DNA from: Paragonimus westermani
Lineage: Eukaryota; Platyhelminthes; Trematoda; Plagiorchiida; Troglotrematidae
Assembly: GCA_008508345.1 (NCBI GenBank)
Contig: QNGE01001682.1
Coordinates: 62,001 to 126,000 of the forward strand
Direction: 5' to 3'
DNA length: 64,000 bases
The position numbers and the translations under genes are program-made. Below the pieces are notes generated by a model, which saw only the letters and a program-made list of their open reading frames with translations, did not search any database and was not told where the DNA came from. The number at the start of each line of letters is the position of its first letter. Positions within the stretch are counted from its first letter, which is position 1. Shown here piece after piece: positions 9,486 through 21,400 of this stretch.

Positions 9486-10230
9486 GTGAATATTATGATA
9501 TCGTCGACATACCGTTTATCAAGCAAAAATGGATCAATACAATCCGACAGTCCATCTTCGACCATTCCAAGAAAACTATCAGCCAGTGTTGGACCCAACG
9601 GGCTACCCATTGCCACACCGTCAACTTGCTTTTAAACACATCCGTCAAACTCAAATCGAATGTTTTCCGCACAGATAAGAATCAACTCTTTGAGGTAGTC
9701 GACAGGAATGGATAAAGGAATATCATGAATCAAAATAAAGTTACTTAGATTATCAACTGTTTCATATAACAACGTTTGTGAATAGTGATATAATATCAAC
9801 GAAGTACATCTTTTGTGCGGAACTCACCGAGATATTCTCCAAGATATCACACAATTCAAAAGAATCCTTCAAAAAACGGAAGTTGAGGGTTTTGCGGATG
9901 GGGTCAAGGAGCTGAACTAGCCATCTAGCAAGTTTGTGGTAAGGTGAATCATCCATGGCAAGAATGGGTCTCAGGGGGACACTGGCCTTGTGCAATTTTG
10001 GGGTTCCTTTCATACTGTTTATACTCCCGCCCACTTATACATCCATACAGTCTAATGAATATAAGTATACGGGGAAAATCAGCGGTGTAAATAAGGGTCA
10101 AAAGTTTGTATACGATCACCCGCGACCATGTCGAACAATACGGCCTCGGGTTTTGTTGCCCGCTTTGGCGTCATCGCCTGTTCATTCAGCGATTTCTCTG
10201 TTTTCAGCGGCCGAATTAAGCAGTGCGCAT
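9486..10230 (-). pseudogene. Penelope-like reverse transcriptase relic
   Basis: RT domain read on the - strand. The fingers are GTPKLHKASVPLRPILAMDD with SPYHKLARWLVQLLDPI (about 9910-10005), then FVDIISLFTNV (the YFVDI block with the first catalytic aspartate, about 9790-9815). A frame change follows near 9780. The palm continues with VDGVAMGSPLGPTLADSFLG (about 9575-9635) and the catalytic motif RYVDDIII (about 9490-9515). Weak upstream similarity reaches about 10230. A stop precedes the VDGVAMG block. Immediately after YVDD the element breaks off and meets the oppositely oriented endonuclease segment, so the thumb region is missing. The GSPLGP and YVDD motifs place it confidently as RT, and the LPxxHKP-like fingers plus neighbouring GIY-YIG place it in the Penelope class. 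Confidence 0.85.
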
Positions 10231-12990
10231 ACCAAAGAATGTTTCGTCAGTATACGGAATACTTGCTTCATCCAATGTAGACTGTGTTTTTGTATCATTG
10301 ATTGACTACACTCAAACGCTCCTGTCCGCACATCTGGCCCGCTTAACGCAGTTGATTCTGGAGACAATGATGGCGCAAAACCTAGAGCATAAGTGCTTTT
10401 TTTGTACACTTGGTCTTCCTTCTATGCAGCACGTGCACACACATCGCGAAAATTCCTCACAGTTGATCGCCGGATGTGTTTGCGACGTCGTGAGAGACAA
10501 GTTCACAAATGTACCATTTATCCTTTCTGTACGCCTAAGTGCCTCATCAGCAATTACACAAGTTGAGTTAATACCGGGACATTACGCGGACAATGTTTTA
10601 GTGCTATTCTTTGTGGATGCATTATTGATTTTCTGTCGAGGTTCACACTAACTTAGTCAGTTTGTAGCGTGCACTGTCTAGCCTCAGAGGGTTTTCAATA
10701 GTTGCACGTAGACTTACGGGTAATCTATATTCGTACTAGATCTACATGTGATAGTATGCCGTGCCACAGTAGTCTCAGTCTGGGACATGTAGTCCGAAAT
10801 GTTGAAACCTGTGGGGCAAGACTTCGGTTGATTGGAACCCACGTCGCTCCCAATCTGATATATGTGATTGCGGTTGAAAACAAGTGTGAAGTACCATTAA
10901 TCGTGTTCTGTTCGTTGTGCTATCTGGTTGCTTAGCCTGTTAATTTGTGTCAGTCAGGTGCGTCAGTTTCTTATCTGATACAGCATACATTACTTCCCTT
11001 GATTATGGCTTGCATTACTGAGTGGCGCCCAGTAGATATTCAGTCGGCCACGCACAGCATTTTCCCTTGAATTTTGTTAGAAAGTTCTAAGGTTCATTTT
11101 ATGTTGCTGTGAGTGTACGTTTGATGACTGCTTCCTGAAGATAATACAATGGATCAGAGAGGGGTCTGTGCGCAAGTCAATCTCAGGTATGACCATAACC
11201 ATTGTAATGAACGAGTAAGGTTCAAGAAAGTCCATTGGAAATAGAAAGCGAGTAGGAGACAACAGTGATTCCTTGTTACGTAAGTTTCGGACGATGTGAC
11301 ATCGATAGTGTATTGTGATGTACAGAGTATATTCGGGAACATGCCTCGAAGTATTTGAACTGATTCTTAAGTGAATATATCAATCGCCTAGGCGGGCGTG
11401 TTGGATAAACTGATGGAAACTCCCACGTTATTGCTTGACGTATAGGTTTAACTTTAGACCTATGTAGTTTATAGTGCCCGTCTTAAAGCCTACTGTTGAA
11501 TTGAGTTTCCAGCTATACTACGAGTTCGGATGAATCACGACAGCTATGCTATGGTATCTTTTACTTCTCTCGTCTGGTTGATTCACGTCTGATAAGTGAA
11601 CGGTCATGGTGTATTTTGACCTGTTAGAAATTGACCGAAACGCATGGATTTTTTGACACCTTGCTGCCCACGTCTGCTGCTGTGAGTGAACGTTTTTTAG
11701 ACACCGGCAACCGTGGACAGGTTTGATGCCTCACAAACTAGGCTGTTAAACTGAAAGTTATGACGGATAGCAAAAATCCAACCTAAGCATCATCGCCCAT
11801 TTCTAGTAAATGTACAGTGCTTCACAGAATCGAACACCTAGTTGCGATTGGCAGCCAGTATCCTTCGTTTGTATGCCAAAGGACGGGTATTACAAAACGA
11901 TAATGGAACGTCCCACAGATCGCAGCGTGGAAAGGTCTTCTGTTCCACTTTGAGCTTACACATTGCGTTAGCTTTCTGATTGGGCTTTAGCTGGGTCGTA
12001 GAGCCAACCAGGACCGCAACCATATACTCACAAAGTTGCTGGGGCAATCACTTCCGTTTTACACAGTAGGTCTCGTCAACATCGCGAGCAGCTGTCCACA
12101 TAGTCAAGAACAGAGTGATTGTACAGTACACAAAAGAGAATCTTATGGATGACGGCACTTTGTGACTCAACCGGCATTCTTACGCCCATGAAAAAGGTTG
12201 CATTTTCATGTACCCGTTCGGCTTACATTAAACAGTCAAGCACTGTGGTTGCCAATGAAATCGTGTCGACTTCCCATCATGTGGAGTAGAATACGTGTGC
12301 TGTTCCGACATTTCTATTAAATTGAAGATGTATGCATATTATATTGTATATAATCAACCCCCACCACCTGCTGCCGCTTTTCATATGGACATGTGTAACT
12401 CTAACCACGTAGCTTTGTGTGTTGTTTGAGCCGCTCCGGGATTTTTGTGGTCTAAATTGCATTGAGCTTGCACGTTGTGGAAGCACTCTGTTGCACTGTT
12501 CTCTGACATATTCGGCGTCTTTTTGGATTGTTATCAGCAAGGTCGAAAGTCATTAGCCTGCTCCTGTTTTTATTGAACTATTGTTTCTCTGGCTGGTTGT
12601 TCCAGTTTTGATCGTTTTGGACGGGGAACTATTGATTTTTGATAAGGAACTTCAGCATCGCCCCAAATGCTACTGCATCTTGTAGGAACTCTGTGCGTAT
12701 TTGGGGCATATTGGCAAATCACACGTCATACTTTTAAACAGTTGAAGCGAAATTTTTAGCCTCATATAATCCTTTTTTGGGCGAATGTCTCTATGATGCA
12801 TCCGTTCACACCTAGGGGTGAGTCTGTGTAACACCTCTCGCCGTGCGATTGTTAGTTCTGGTTTGTTTTATCGCCTCGGGCTGTGACAGTGTATGTTTAT
12901 CTGTACCTTTCACATGAGTTCTCAGGAGTACGACTATCTTTCCTCGTCTTAAGTCAACCCGATATCTTTTTTTATCTCACTCGTTTCCCT
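10231..12990. other. Unassigned sequence upstream of the prominin exons
   Basis: Overlapping open frames at 10223-10651 (+) and 10182-10506 (-) have no recognised family; the + frame holds a CFFC...HVHTHR stretch that is not a proper C2H2 finger. The rest is stop-rich. Missing 5' prominin exons could hide here, but none showed both a plausible reading frame and splice sites. Confidence 0.35.
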
Positions 12991-12997
12991 ATTGAAG

Positions 12998-13148
12998 GTG
13001 CCTGGACTGACTTGGCGAACTCACCATCGACTCGGGAAAAGCTAGCCCGCAGTTTTGAACAATATTTGAACCAGATCTACCACTTTTTGGGGAACGTTCA
13101 GATCCAGCTACGCGAGTTGTCTGTCCATTCAAATCCATCATTTCTAAA
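12998..13148 (+). CDS. Prominin exon: end of second extracellular loop
   Basis: Internal exon of a prominin-family five-transmembrane glycoprotein. The acceptor is a pyrimidine-rich run ending ATTGAAG, and the donor is AA|GTACAC at 13149. The product (AWTDLANSPSTREKLARSFE to SNPSFLK) is hydrophilic and helical, as expected for the segment just before TM3. It starts with the last two bases of a codon and ends with two bases of the next, and this phase fits the exon at 14517 exactly, giving ...SFLK-LVEFSLYGG. Membership follows from that join, since this segment on its own is poorly conserved. It is the most upstream exon I can support; earlier exons for loop 1, TM1 and TM2 were not found. Confidence 0.7.
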
Positions 13149-14516
13149 GTACACATACATAAGCATTGCCGTTGTGCCATTTCGTTTGTCCGAGTGTTCG
13201 GCAAAGGTTCATTTGGTGCCTTTTTTTATTCACGCTGTTTTTGTATAAGTCGCCTTATTTTAATCTGTTTTTATCTATCCGAACCATCCTCATGTGAGCA
13301 GGCTTCAAAGTTTTCTCATATTTGTGAACCGTTCCATAGTGATGCTTATCTATCCGACTTAAAAAAAACCCTGCTAGTATATCTCGTTGTCATTTGGAGC
13401 CATGATTATTCGGACAGTTGTCTCGCATAGCATTTAGTAAATCAATGTACGGTCCATCTTACTGTACAGGATGTAGATTAGCCTCGATTTGGAGATCTCA
13501 TGCCCTCCCACTCGCCAACTGTCGACCTCAAGATTTGCCAGCGTTTCAGTCAAAGTTAACTCACTTGAGTGCTTACGATTTTCGCCCAATGTTCTTTTAT
13601 GGCTGCCTCTGGTTGAACACTAATTGTAAGTGCATCTGAATCGCACGGACACGTAAGCTGCTTCAGCACTGTGAGACCGGCATGATATGGTAGTGTTCAT
13701 TACAATCGTGACTGTTAAGCAAAACATGAGTTTATCCAACTTTTTCTCGCACAGATTGCAGTAACTGATCAGTATGAATTGCAGTGGTCACCAGATACCC
13801 AATCACTATCATCGCTGTTTCCTACCCTTGACTAAGGGTGGCCTGTGAGGTTGCGTGATCGCAACGATTGAAACACGTTCGTGGAACTAAATTTTCATCG
13901 CGCTGTTCATACAAGTCTAAGAGCAGGCCGAACGTCTGTTTAGTGCTATAAAACAAACAACTAACGAATCAATCGTTTATCATTTTCTGTCGTCACAGTC
14001 TTCTCTTTTTGCATTCTGCTCCCGTCACTGGCAGTTTTTGTCGCGGATGAGTTCTCGTACTCAAATTTGTTCTAGATTCCAATCGTTTCCCCTCCTCTGC
14101 TTATGCAATGTTACTCGAAATTAGTCACTACTATTCTTCCCAACTTCAGTACGCTTGTCAAGGGTTTCTTCCCTCCAGTCTATCACTGCCATCCTATATT
14201 TTCTCGTTGCTAATACAATGATACGCAACGCGCACCACTTCCTTTTATTTCGTAATTTTTTTAAAATCCGAGTCGGTCACTATGACTGTCTTTCTCTCCT
14301 CGTGCATCATTCTCGTGGAGCGTTTGGCTGTGATTAACTTTTCCGGATAATCTTTATTTATTGCTTCGTTTTAACAAGCCACGCCTTGTCACTCCACTCT
14401 CCCAATCTGGTTCCCATCTTTCGTTCGTAGTGTTTGCTAGTCAGCCTATAGGTATCGATCGCCTTTTTCTTCTCACTCTATCTACATCTACTAAATTGTT
14501 CTTATCGTTTGAACAG

Positions 14517-14678
14517 ATTAGTTGAATTCAGCCTATACGGTGGAATCGCCTTGCTTTGTGTGCCGATTCTCATTTTGCTCCTTATCTACTTGGGTCTATG
14601 CTTCGGTATCTGCGGTCGACGACCCTATGAGGAGGCCGGTGTTTGTAACCGCGGCGTCGGAGCAAATCTCTTATTGGC
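14517..14678 (+). CDS. Prominin exon: TM3 and cytoplasmic Cys motif
   Basis: Acceptor GTTTGAACAG at 14516 and donor GGC|GTGAGT at 14679. The exon encodes a long hydrophobic segment (GIALLCVPILILLLIYLGLC) followed by FGICGRRPYEEAGVC and NRGVGANLLL. In prominins TM3 ends in a YLGLLCG(x)CG-type motif followed by a short cytoplasmic loop leading to TM4; both the hydrophobic segment and the LGLCFGICG motif are visible here. It starts with one base of a split codon and ends with two, matching both neighbours. Prominins sit in plasma-membrane protrusions (microvilli, cilia) and bind cholesterol-rich membrane; that role is family knowledge and is not shown by this sequence. Confidence 0.9.
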
Positions 14679-15768
14679 GTGAGTTTTACCCGTTCACTCT
14701 TTGATCGAGCCTAATGTTGTTTAATGTAGAATAGTTTTCTGTTTTTTATCATTTTGATCCATTGGTACATTCAGAATTGTGACGGACGATTGTATTTGTG
14801 AAGTACCAGCAACCGTTTGAACGAGACGATGGTCCGGACGGAAACATCACACTCATTTTGTTCATAATTCGCAGCTGCCTAAAGTTAAATTCGCTCGCTT
14901 CATCACTTCTGTTCCTAAAATTCTGAAATTAACGAATTTTCACTCATTGATTGCTTCCGTTCTTCGTCCTGTCACTAACTTCAGTAGCCAGCTTCTCACG
15001 TATGTTGGGTTGTATGCCTAAATCTTTCAACACTTCCGTTCAGCTAGATCAACCATATTAGGATGAACGATCCCCTTAGTGATCGAAGGTCAGTTCTCCA
15101 TCGGAACAACGCTGCTTAAAACTAGTGAACATTTCGTTGGAAGAGGACGGGTCGGAGTCGAGTGAACTGTGTATTCAAGGTTGATGAGAAAACTGGACAT
15201 TCGTGGACAACACATTTGGGGGAACACGATAGTTTTAGACATCTCTATGAAGATGGTCAATTCCGAATTTCCACTTGCATAGGACAACAAGATGGAAGTT
15301 CTTATCTTCTTGACATTACTATCTTTCCGACATCTTCACACACATTATGGCGATATTTAATTATCATGATGCTTCAATCCAAGCGTTCCGTATGCGTTCC
15401 TCTTCTGACAAATACAGACTGGAAAACAAGAGTAAACCGGCTGAAGACGGGATGTGAACGACGCATTTCCACGTGGCTTCTAATCACTAAACAAAATGAC
15501 TGAAACTCGGCTCCTGTTAGAGCATTCTATATGCGTGGGACAAACGCTCGGGCATCTACGTCGCACTTCACCCACATACAAATCCATACCTGAATTCAGC
15601 CACTATCCAGTGTTATATTGTGTTAGGTGAATCGTGTGCGTCCATGATAGGCTGGTTATTCCAGTCTGTTTGAGAGTCGAGGCATATCTCAGTCGTCAGT
15701 TAATTACGTCATTTGTTCAAGTTTCCTGCTTTGGTTTTCGATTCGCAAGATGAGCGCATTTGTTAGGC

Positions 15769-15840
15769 AATCTAGGGAATGGCTCGGAATTCCGGCTTGC
15801 AGCACGATGATTCATGGTTCGAATCCTTGTCCGTTGAATT
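15769..15840 (+). ncRNA. Weak tRNA-like SINE candidate in a prominin intron
   Basis: GAATGGCTCGGAATTCCGG followed 26 bases later by GGTTCGAATCC, a good pol III B box. The A box is poor and no full tRNA fold was made out. Could be an old tRNA-derived SINE. Confidence 0.25.
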
Positions 15841-16109
15841 CAAACACGTATTAACCAGCTGTGAAGTGTCTACAAAGTTATGCACTCCTGTGACCTCTGT
15901 TGGCTCTTTCGGTCCACTTAACATTAGGGATGCGCTTGCTTTCTGCTCAATGTATGTTTTCGTTCTTTTTATCGAGTGGTTATCCACGCGATTGCCGTCT
16001 GTTTTCGTTTACCCAGCACCCTAATCCCGATTTGCTAGAAGTTGTCTAGTGCGTTTGCTACTTTGCATCCAGTTGAGTTGCGCTTTCTTTCTCTACGCTC
16101 CTTTCACAG

Positions 16110-16506
16110 AGGTGTCGGGTTCATCTTTCTTTTCTCTACTCTTCTGATGGTCTTTTGTACCGTCCTATTCATTCTGGGTGGTCCGCTGCAAACAGAAGCC
16201 TGTCGTTATCTGACCGGCCGAGTTCCAGACGGTCCAAAGAAACTGGATGATTATGTGCACAACAGTTTGCAGTTGCTCATCGAAAACATGCGTCGAAACA
16301 CGAAATTACTCCAACAACAACAGGAACAACAGGGACACGAGAAAATGGATGGAAACATTTCTGTGTATTCTGATACGCATTCCCTGGAGTTGGCGCTGAA
16401 CATTTCGCGCGCTCGTCTCACAGATGCGATTCTCACTCGATGTCGTAACGAGCCTTTTGTAGATGCGATCAGTGGCGGACAGCTTACCTGGCCAGTTTTG
16501 TACGAG
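16110..16506 (+). CDS. Prominin exon: TM4 and start of third extracellular loop
   Basis: The longest exon, with acceptor CTTTCACAG at 16109 and donor GAG|GTATGT at 16507. It opens with GVGFIFLFSTLL and continues MVFCTVLFILGG, which is TM4, and then enters the large third extracellular loop. Visible there are a cysteine in TEACRYLTG, a glutamine run (LLQQQQEQQ), two N-glycosylation sequons (NIS in GNISVYS and LNISRAR), a cysteine in LTRCRNEP, and GGQLTWPVLYEV, similar to the LTF..VY block that follows TM4 in vertebrate prominins. The exon ends on a codon boundary, matching the phase-0 start of the next exon. Confidence 0.9.
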
Positions 16507-16861
16507 GTATGTAAGGACCTCTCTTTTCCTCGCGTCTGCAGCTTTCGGCGGCTGAGCTGTCTGATCCCAGCATTCAAAAATTATGTCACTGATGTACTTA
16601 TTAACAAATGAACTCGGGTCGATTTGACAGTCAGAGTATGAGTTCTCGTAGTTGTGATGGTCTCTTCTATGCCCCTCATTACTAACTGGTCGTGCTAGCT
16701 TTCTAGCCCTGATGAAGCTACCAGTGTTTATCCTCGGATTGTTCTGTATGAACTGTGAAGGTTTCAGGTTTCTCCACTTTTTTCCAGTCGGATTTATTAA
16801 TCGTGATGAGGCTGGTGTGATTGTCCTACTCCCTATCCATTGTTTCCGTGATTTGTTGTAG

Positions 16862-17011
16862 CCCATTCAAGCCATTCTGGAGGAGCTGATCAGTTCGTTT
16901 AAGGGCGTTAATCTCATCGCACCTTTGTCGCTTACTGTGCAGTTGTGCACAGATATGTTGAACCGTGTTGATTTTGTCGCTTCTGCCAACTTCTCCACCA
17001 CAACCAAACAG
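16862..17011 (+). CDS. Prominin exon: third extracellular loop
   Basis: Phase 0 at both ends, 50 codons. Acceptor TTTGTTGTAG at 16861 and donor CAG|GTGAGT at 17012. It encodes PIQAILEELISSFKGVNLIA, a cysteine in VQLCTDMLN, and the sequon NFS in ASANFSTTTKQ. It continues the TM4-TM5 ectodomain without a gap in frame. Sequence conservation with vertebrate prominins is low here, so the call rests on exon order, phase and loop length. Confidence 0.75.
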
Positions 17012-19103
17012 GTGAGTTTTCTTCTGCTCGATACTTTTGTGGAAGGTGCTCTGTTGGTCTCCGGTTGTTCTTGCCTCATTTACGTCACAGTAAATTCTTG
17101 TGTACTTTTCTGGTTAATTTTGTCTCGCGGTCACCCCTGATATCGGTTGCAATTGACTGGTGATCTATTTGTGGTGACCAAAAGACATGGATTACGATAT
17201 GACTTCATTTTATTACACACCCCTCCAGCCTTAAACGCGTGACTAACCTGAGCGCACATCAATTCTTAAGTAAAGTGACGCACGTAAATATCGACCCTAA
17301 TCGCGAGCGGTATCCCCACCTGATCCCACGGCAAGAACGATTAGCAGTTATCTGTTGTTGACTACGTTGGCTAAGTAGCCTGCATTTCATACTGTCACTA
17401 ATACTGTAAAAATTTAGTGATGTACATTTTTCAGGACGGTACAGGAAGGTGCATTGTTGGCTTTATGATGCACGGTTTCACAAGCCACCTTAATCAGTGC
17501 GAAACCAGGCGACTCGTAAGTTCCATTCGTATTGCACACTCTGTTCTGGTTTCCGCAATCGTGCGCTTATGATGGCCGAGTTGTCCTGACCTGAGACTGT
17601 GGTCCGACGTTTGATAGGTGGCATCGCTACTGCCTATTACTTTCGAATTCATGTAAGCCAATCACTTTGAGGATTTCTCGATGGTAACGGTGTCGACAGG
17701 TGGAGTCATGAGCGTACGTTCAGTGTGGACCTTGTATTCGCCCATCTAGGTTTAGGTGGTCTGATGATCTCCACTTTAGTCGTCACCAAGTGTGTTATGT
17801 AACTGCAAACGGTTCTTCTGTGTTGTGTAATAAGGATTCCTTATGTTCAAGAATACTCCTCCGTGGGGAACTTGCGATCCTACAACGTGCGAACAAACAA
17901 GCGTCTTTTTTGAAATGCGTGAGCACGAATTCGGCATCCTGACGATCAGAGTAGGCGCGTTTTCGTTAATAGGGGACGAATCAGGTAATTTTTGCAGGAA
18001 ATCAAATGCCTGTCGGCTTGGTCGTTTGTTTCTCTTGCAACTACTAACTATTGCATAGAAATGATTAATCGTTTTGTACATTCAAGAGCGGTTTGCCTGT
18101 TTGAGTTTCAAACTTTTCTCGTTCGCACTAATTTGGGTAATTACGTCGTTTACAAATCCGCATGCTTCTGAAATTCACTAGTTTATGATAGTCACTTTAT
18201 TGTTCACTTCCTGATCACAAGTGGTTTACCTAGACGTGGACGCTCTGTTCCCATTATTCGACCGAATTCGGTACCTTTTCCTACTATCGATCGGTCCATA
18301 ATCGATGATCCAGCTTGTGTCGTTTTCTCTTAAAATGGGAAATGCGAGTGGATGGTTAGACGGCCAACTGACTGTCTGTTTGTTCAACCCACGCTTCAGC
18401 GCTGACATGTACCGGATTTTTGGATTGTCATCTTTATTGGCACATTGTTCTCACAACGATTTTGGCGATTTTGTGTAAACCTTTTACGCCCTTGTTGCAA
18501 ATTAGACGTCTCATTTTTTCCACTTAGATTGTTTTCCAGTGCTCTAGACACGTTTATATGGGTTGTTAAAAAAAATAAGTAGCGCACGCGTGCGAAGTTT
18601 TATTCTTATTTAGTGGTATCGTTTGTTGTTATTCACGGTTTGTAGTTTGAGACTGTCTTCAGTGGGTTTGTCGTCAGCGTTAAATTAGTGGTAGATACTG
18701 ATGTGTAGTCGTCCACCCACTCAGAGGACAAGCCAATACATAAATAATATACCATATGTTGAAACGCATAAATTCAACTGTATGGATTGACACATTGGGA
18801 CAAAACATACTCATTGGTAAGCTTCCTTGTATCTTTCACATCGTCACTTCGTCACCTGTGCTTGTTTCACGAATTCCTTGCACAAACAACACAGGTCTGC
18901 TCTCGTCGGACAGTAACTTTGCTCCAACTTTTTCTTTTCCAGCAGTCCTTGCAGATGTACAGATAAATCTCCCTTCAGTCGTTATCTTTGATTGATAGTC
19001 AAGGCTTTCTTTTGGTCTAAAATGCATCTTAAATTCACACTGCTGTACGCAGGTTTGACCTTCGTTTCCGCTTTCTCCTCGGTTCTGTTGACTGTTCTTC
19101 TAG

Positions 19104-19172
19104 ATGGGGCTGCCACTCACCTACATCGATGATTTGCAAGGTTATCTGATTGAACTACGCAGTTTACAAATT
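19104..19172 (+). CDS. Prominin small exon: third extracellular loop
   Basis: A 69-base micro-exon (23 codons, phase 0 at both ends) with acceptor GTTCTTCTAG at 19103 and donor ATT|GTAAGT at 19173. It encodes MGLPLTYIDDLQGYLIELRS plus LQI. Short helical segments of this sort are normal in the prominin ectodomain. It is too short for homology to decide alone; good splice sites, phase and position support it. Introns of 2.1 and 3.9 kb flank it. Confidence 0.65.
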
Positions 19173-20648
19173 GTAAGTTCATCGTTTTATTTCTTGAATT
19201 CACCTCTTTGCCATCATCTTCGCCTCGTTTAACAAGGATAACGTAAACAGCCTTGTGTCTGACAAACGGTTAAATCTTTACTGTTATCTGCATTGTTCCG
19301 TCCGTAATGGCTTACAGGATGCAGATTAATCTGACAACTTGCGGTAATGGAACTCATCTAGATTTCTTGGTTTCAGTAAGTAGCTTCATGTTTTGATCAA
19401 AATAGCCACATCACATAGGGACAATGGGCTAAATGTTCCCACTGGATTTACTGCGCATTTTCCGTTTTTTTTCACACTAATGGCCTCATGTTATCGACGC
19501 ATACTGCGCTCTGTGAACAGAGAAGTTGCACTTCCGGTGAAATCAGAGTGATCAATCATTCCTACTTGTGTTACTGTGTTCGTGAAGCAGTGATATGATT
19601 TAGACGTGAACACGACACTCAGGGTGTATGAATGAGAGCCAGTCGTCATAGAAGGATAGCGAATTTCGTGCTATTGATGGTGTGAAGATGCAGCATGTGG
19701 GTTTACTCGATTCTAGTGTGGTAGTCGAGACCATTATTTGAATAGCACGGTAAATGGAAGTCGTTGTAGCTGTTCATTTACGTGTGCCAAGTGATATATC
19801 CTCCAGAAAATTTGAAAGTGCTAGAAATGAAGGTATTATGTCAGGGGTACAAAATAGCTTCGAATTTCGCATATACACAACTGTATCTGGGGTTGACACC
19901 CGAATTATGTACTTGACGACCTGTATGGACGGACGGACGAATGTTTTAAAATATCTAGTGCTCTTTTCCGTCCAGTATTACTGCACTCGCATGCGCAATT
20001 CTTCACCTGCTACATTGGTGAGTAGTTTCAGCGCGTACCTATTTCGGCCTTCGTGCAAACTGGGCCACAGGTGTCATGACCTAATTGATACACCTCTGCT
20101 CACACTCTTCTCATGAACTAGGGCAGTGTGCTCCGAGGATGATATACAAGTGGAAATGGGCCTCATATATTCCACCGCATAACTGAAACTTCTGGCAAGA
20201 CAAATTTATCTAAGGAAACGTTTATCCAGTAACCCCAAAAATCGTATTCTCAAGTGTGCCGCCCATTAGAAACATTATCGCTGAACTGGTAAAGCGACAT
20301 TTGAGCGTTGTTATCTCGCGGACTCAGGACTCTACTCTACTTTTTGTATGGAATTAGACAGCACAACAGTGGAGGGTTTTGTAGAAAATGAACCAGGGAA
20401 TCAAGTCACACCCGTTTATATGTGGTTAAAGTGATCATTATGTTTAGGAGGTTAATTTTCCTCTTGGTACGCGAGTCACTGAACAAATCCTCCCAAATAA
20501 ACTAAAATGACCGCTCTACCTTGCCCAATCGAACTGCGTCATTCTCAGTTGCTAAGCCAATAATCGATACAGACCACAAGATGGACGTAATAAGCACATC
20601 GAGCGTTCGTTCTGCACCACGATAAAACTCATCTCGCTATTTCTCGAT

Positions 20649-21400
20649 ATGCTATTAACCAGACCCATCTGCTTACCTTTGTGGGTTCGCAGCCGGTTTG
20701 TGTTTCACTTTCCTGTTGCCCTGGTAACTCAGTATAATGCGATAATGTATGGTCGCACTTATCACGTCCTTATTTGTCTCCCGTTATATATATGCCGCAT
20801 TATATTGCGTGAATGTTTGTCCGAATTCTACGAACTATTAATCCGGAGTTCCAAAAATAACTGCTGTCCCTCGATTTGGAATCGATCTTCCATAATGCAC
20901 GGTGCATTGGAATGGTTAGGTATCCTTCGCTACCCATATGCAAAGTTACCAATTGCGTGGCAGATGTTCTGATGAGTCATTTGTCGGTCCACTCGACTCA
21001 CTTCACCTGTTTCATTCGTCACGTGGTTCCGAAAGCCTTATGTGGCCTCACAGTAGTTGCGTCCCAGTGCACACTCATACAGTTCACCAACTGGTCGAGC
21101 TCTGAATAATCTGTTCGATACACAGACCCAATCACAGCGCAGAATAATGCGGTGTACACAAGCGCATGTGCAGTTCCGTTTGTGCCATCTCTCCCAGACC
21201 GCCACCACCGATTGGTTTGGACACAATAGCCGCATACGTACTGGTCTCTCTTGTTCAGTCATATGGCTAATAAAAGAACGTGGCAGTAAACTTGCAGTGA
21301 ACTTTTGAAAAGCTTCGGGAGACAATGTGAACATCCCAGAACTCAGTTCTGCCCCATACTTCAACGGGTTTTTTCTATCATCATTCACGTCAGATTACTT
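20649..21400. other. Unrecognised open frames in a prominin intron
   Basis: The 3.9-kb intron between the exons at 19104 and 23087 holds open frames on both strands, the longest being 116 codons on - (21038-21388) and 107 on + (20649-20972). They have no family motif that I recognise and no flanking splice sites that would join them to prominin in phase. They may be chance frames or transposon remains. Confidence 0.3.

Noticed and set aside
9486..9635. C-terminal third of the 182-codon + frame starting at 9087
   Set aside because: These bases encode the RT palm on the other strand (GSPLGP, YVDD), so the + reading here is antisense and not endonuclease.
8695..10230. Twin priming as explanation of the Penelope inversion
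   Set aside because: Twin priming inverts the 5' part and gives a head-to-head join; the join seen here is between the RT palm and the C-terminal end of the endonuclease.
15162..15503. 113-codon + frame in a prominin intron
   Set aside because: Considered as a transposon piece, but I could not match it to RT, endonuclease or transposase motifs on either strand.
16251..16866. 108- and 186-codon - frames overlapping the prominin TM4 exon
   Set aside because: They are antisense shadows of a constrained coding exon; the + frame has TM4, sequons and splice sites.
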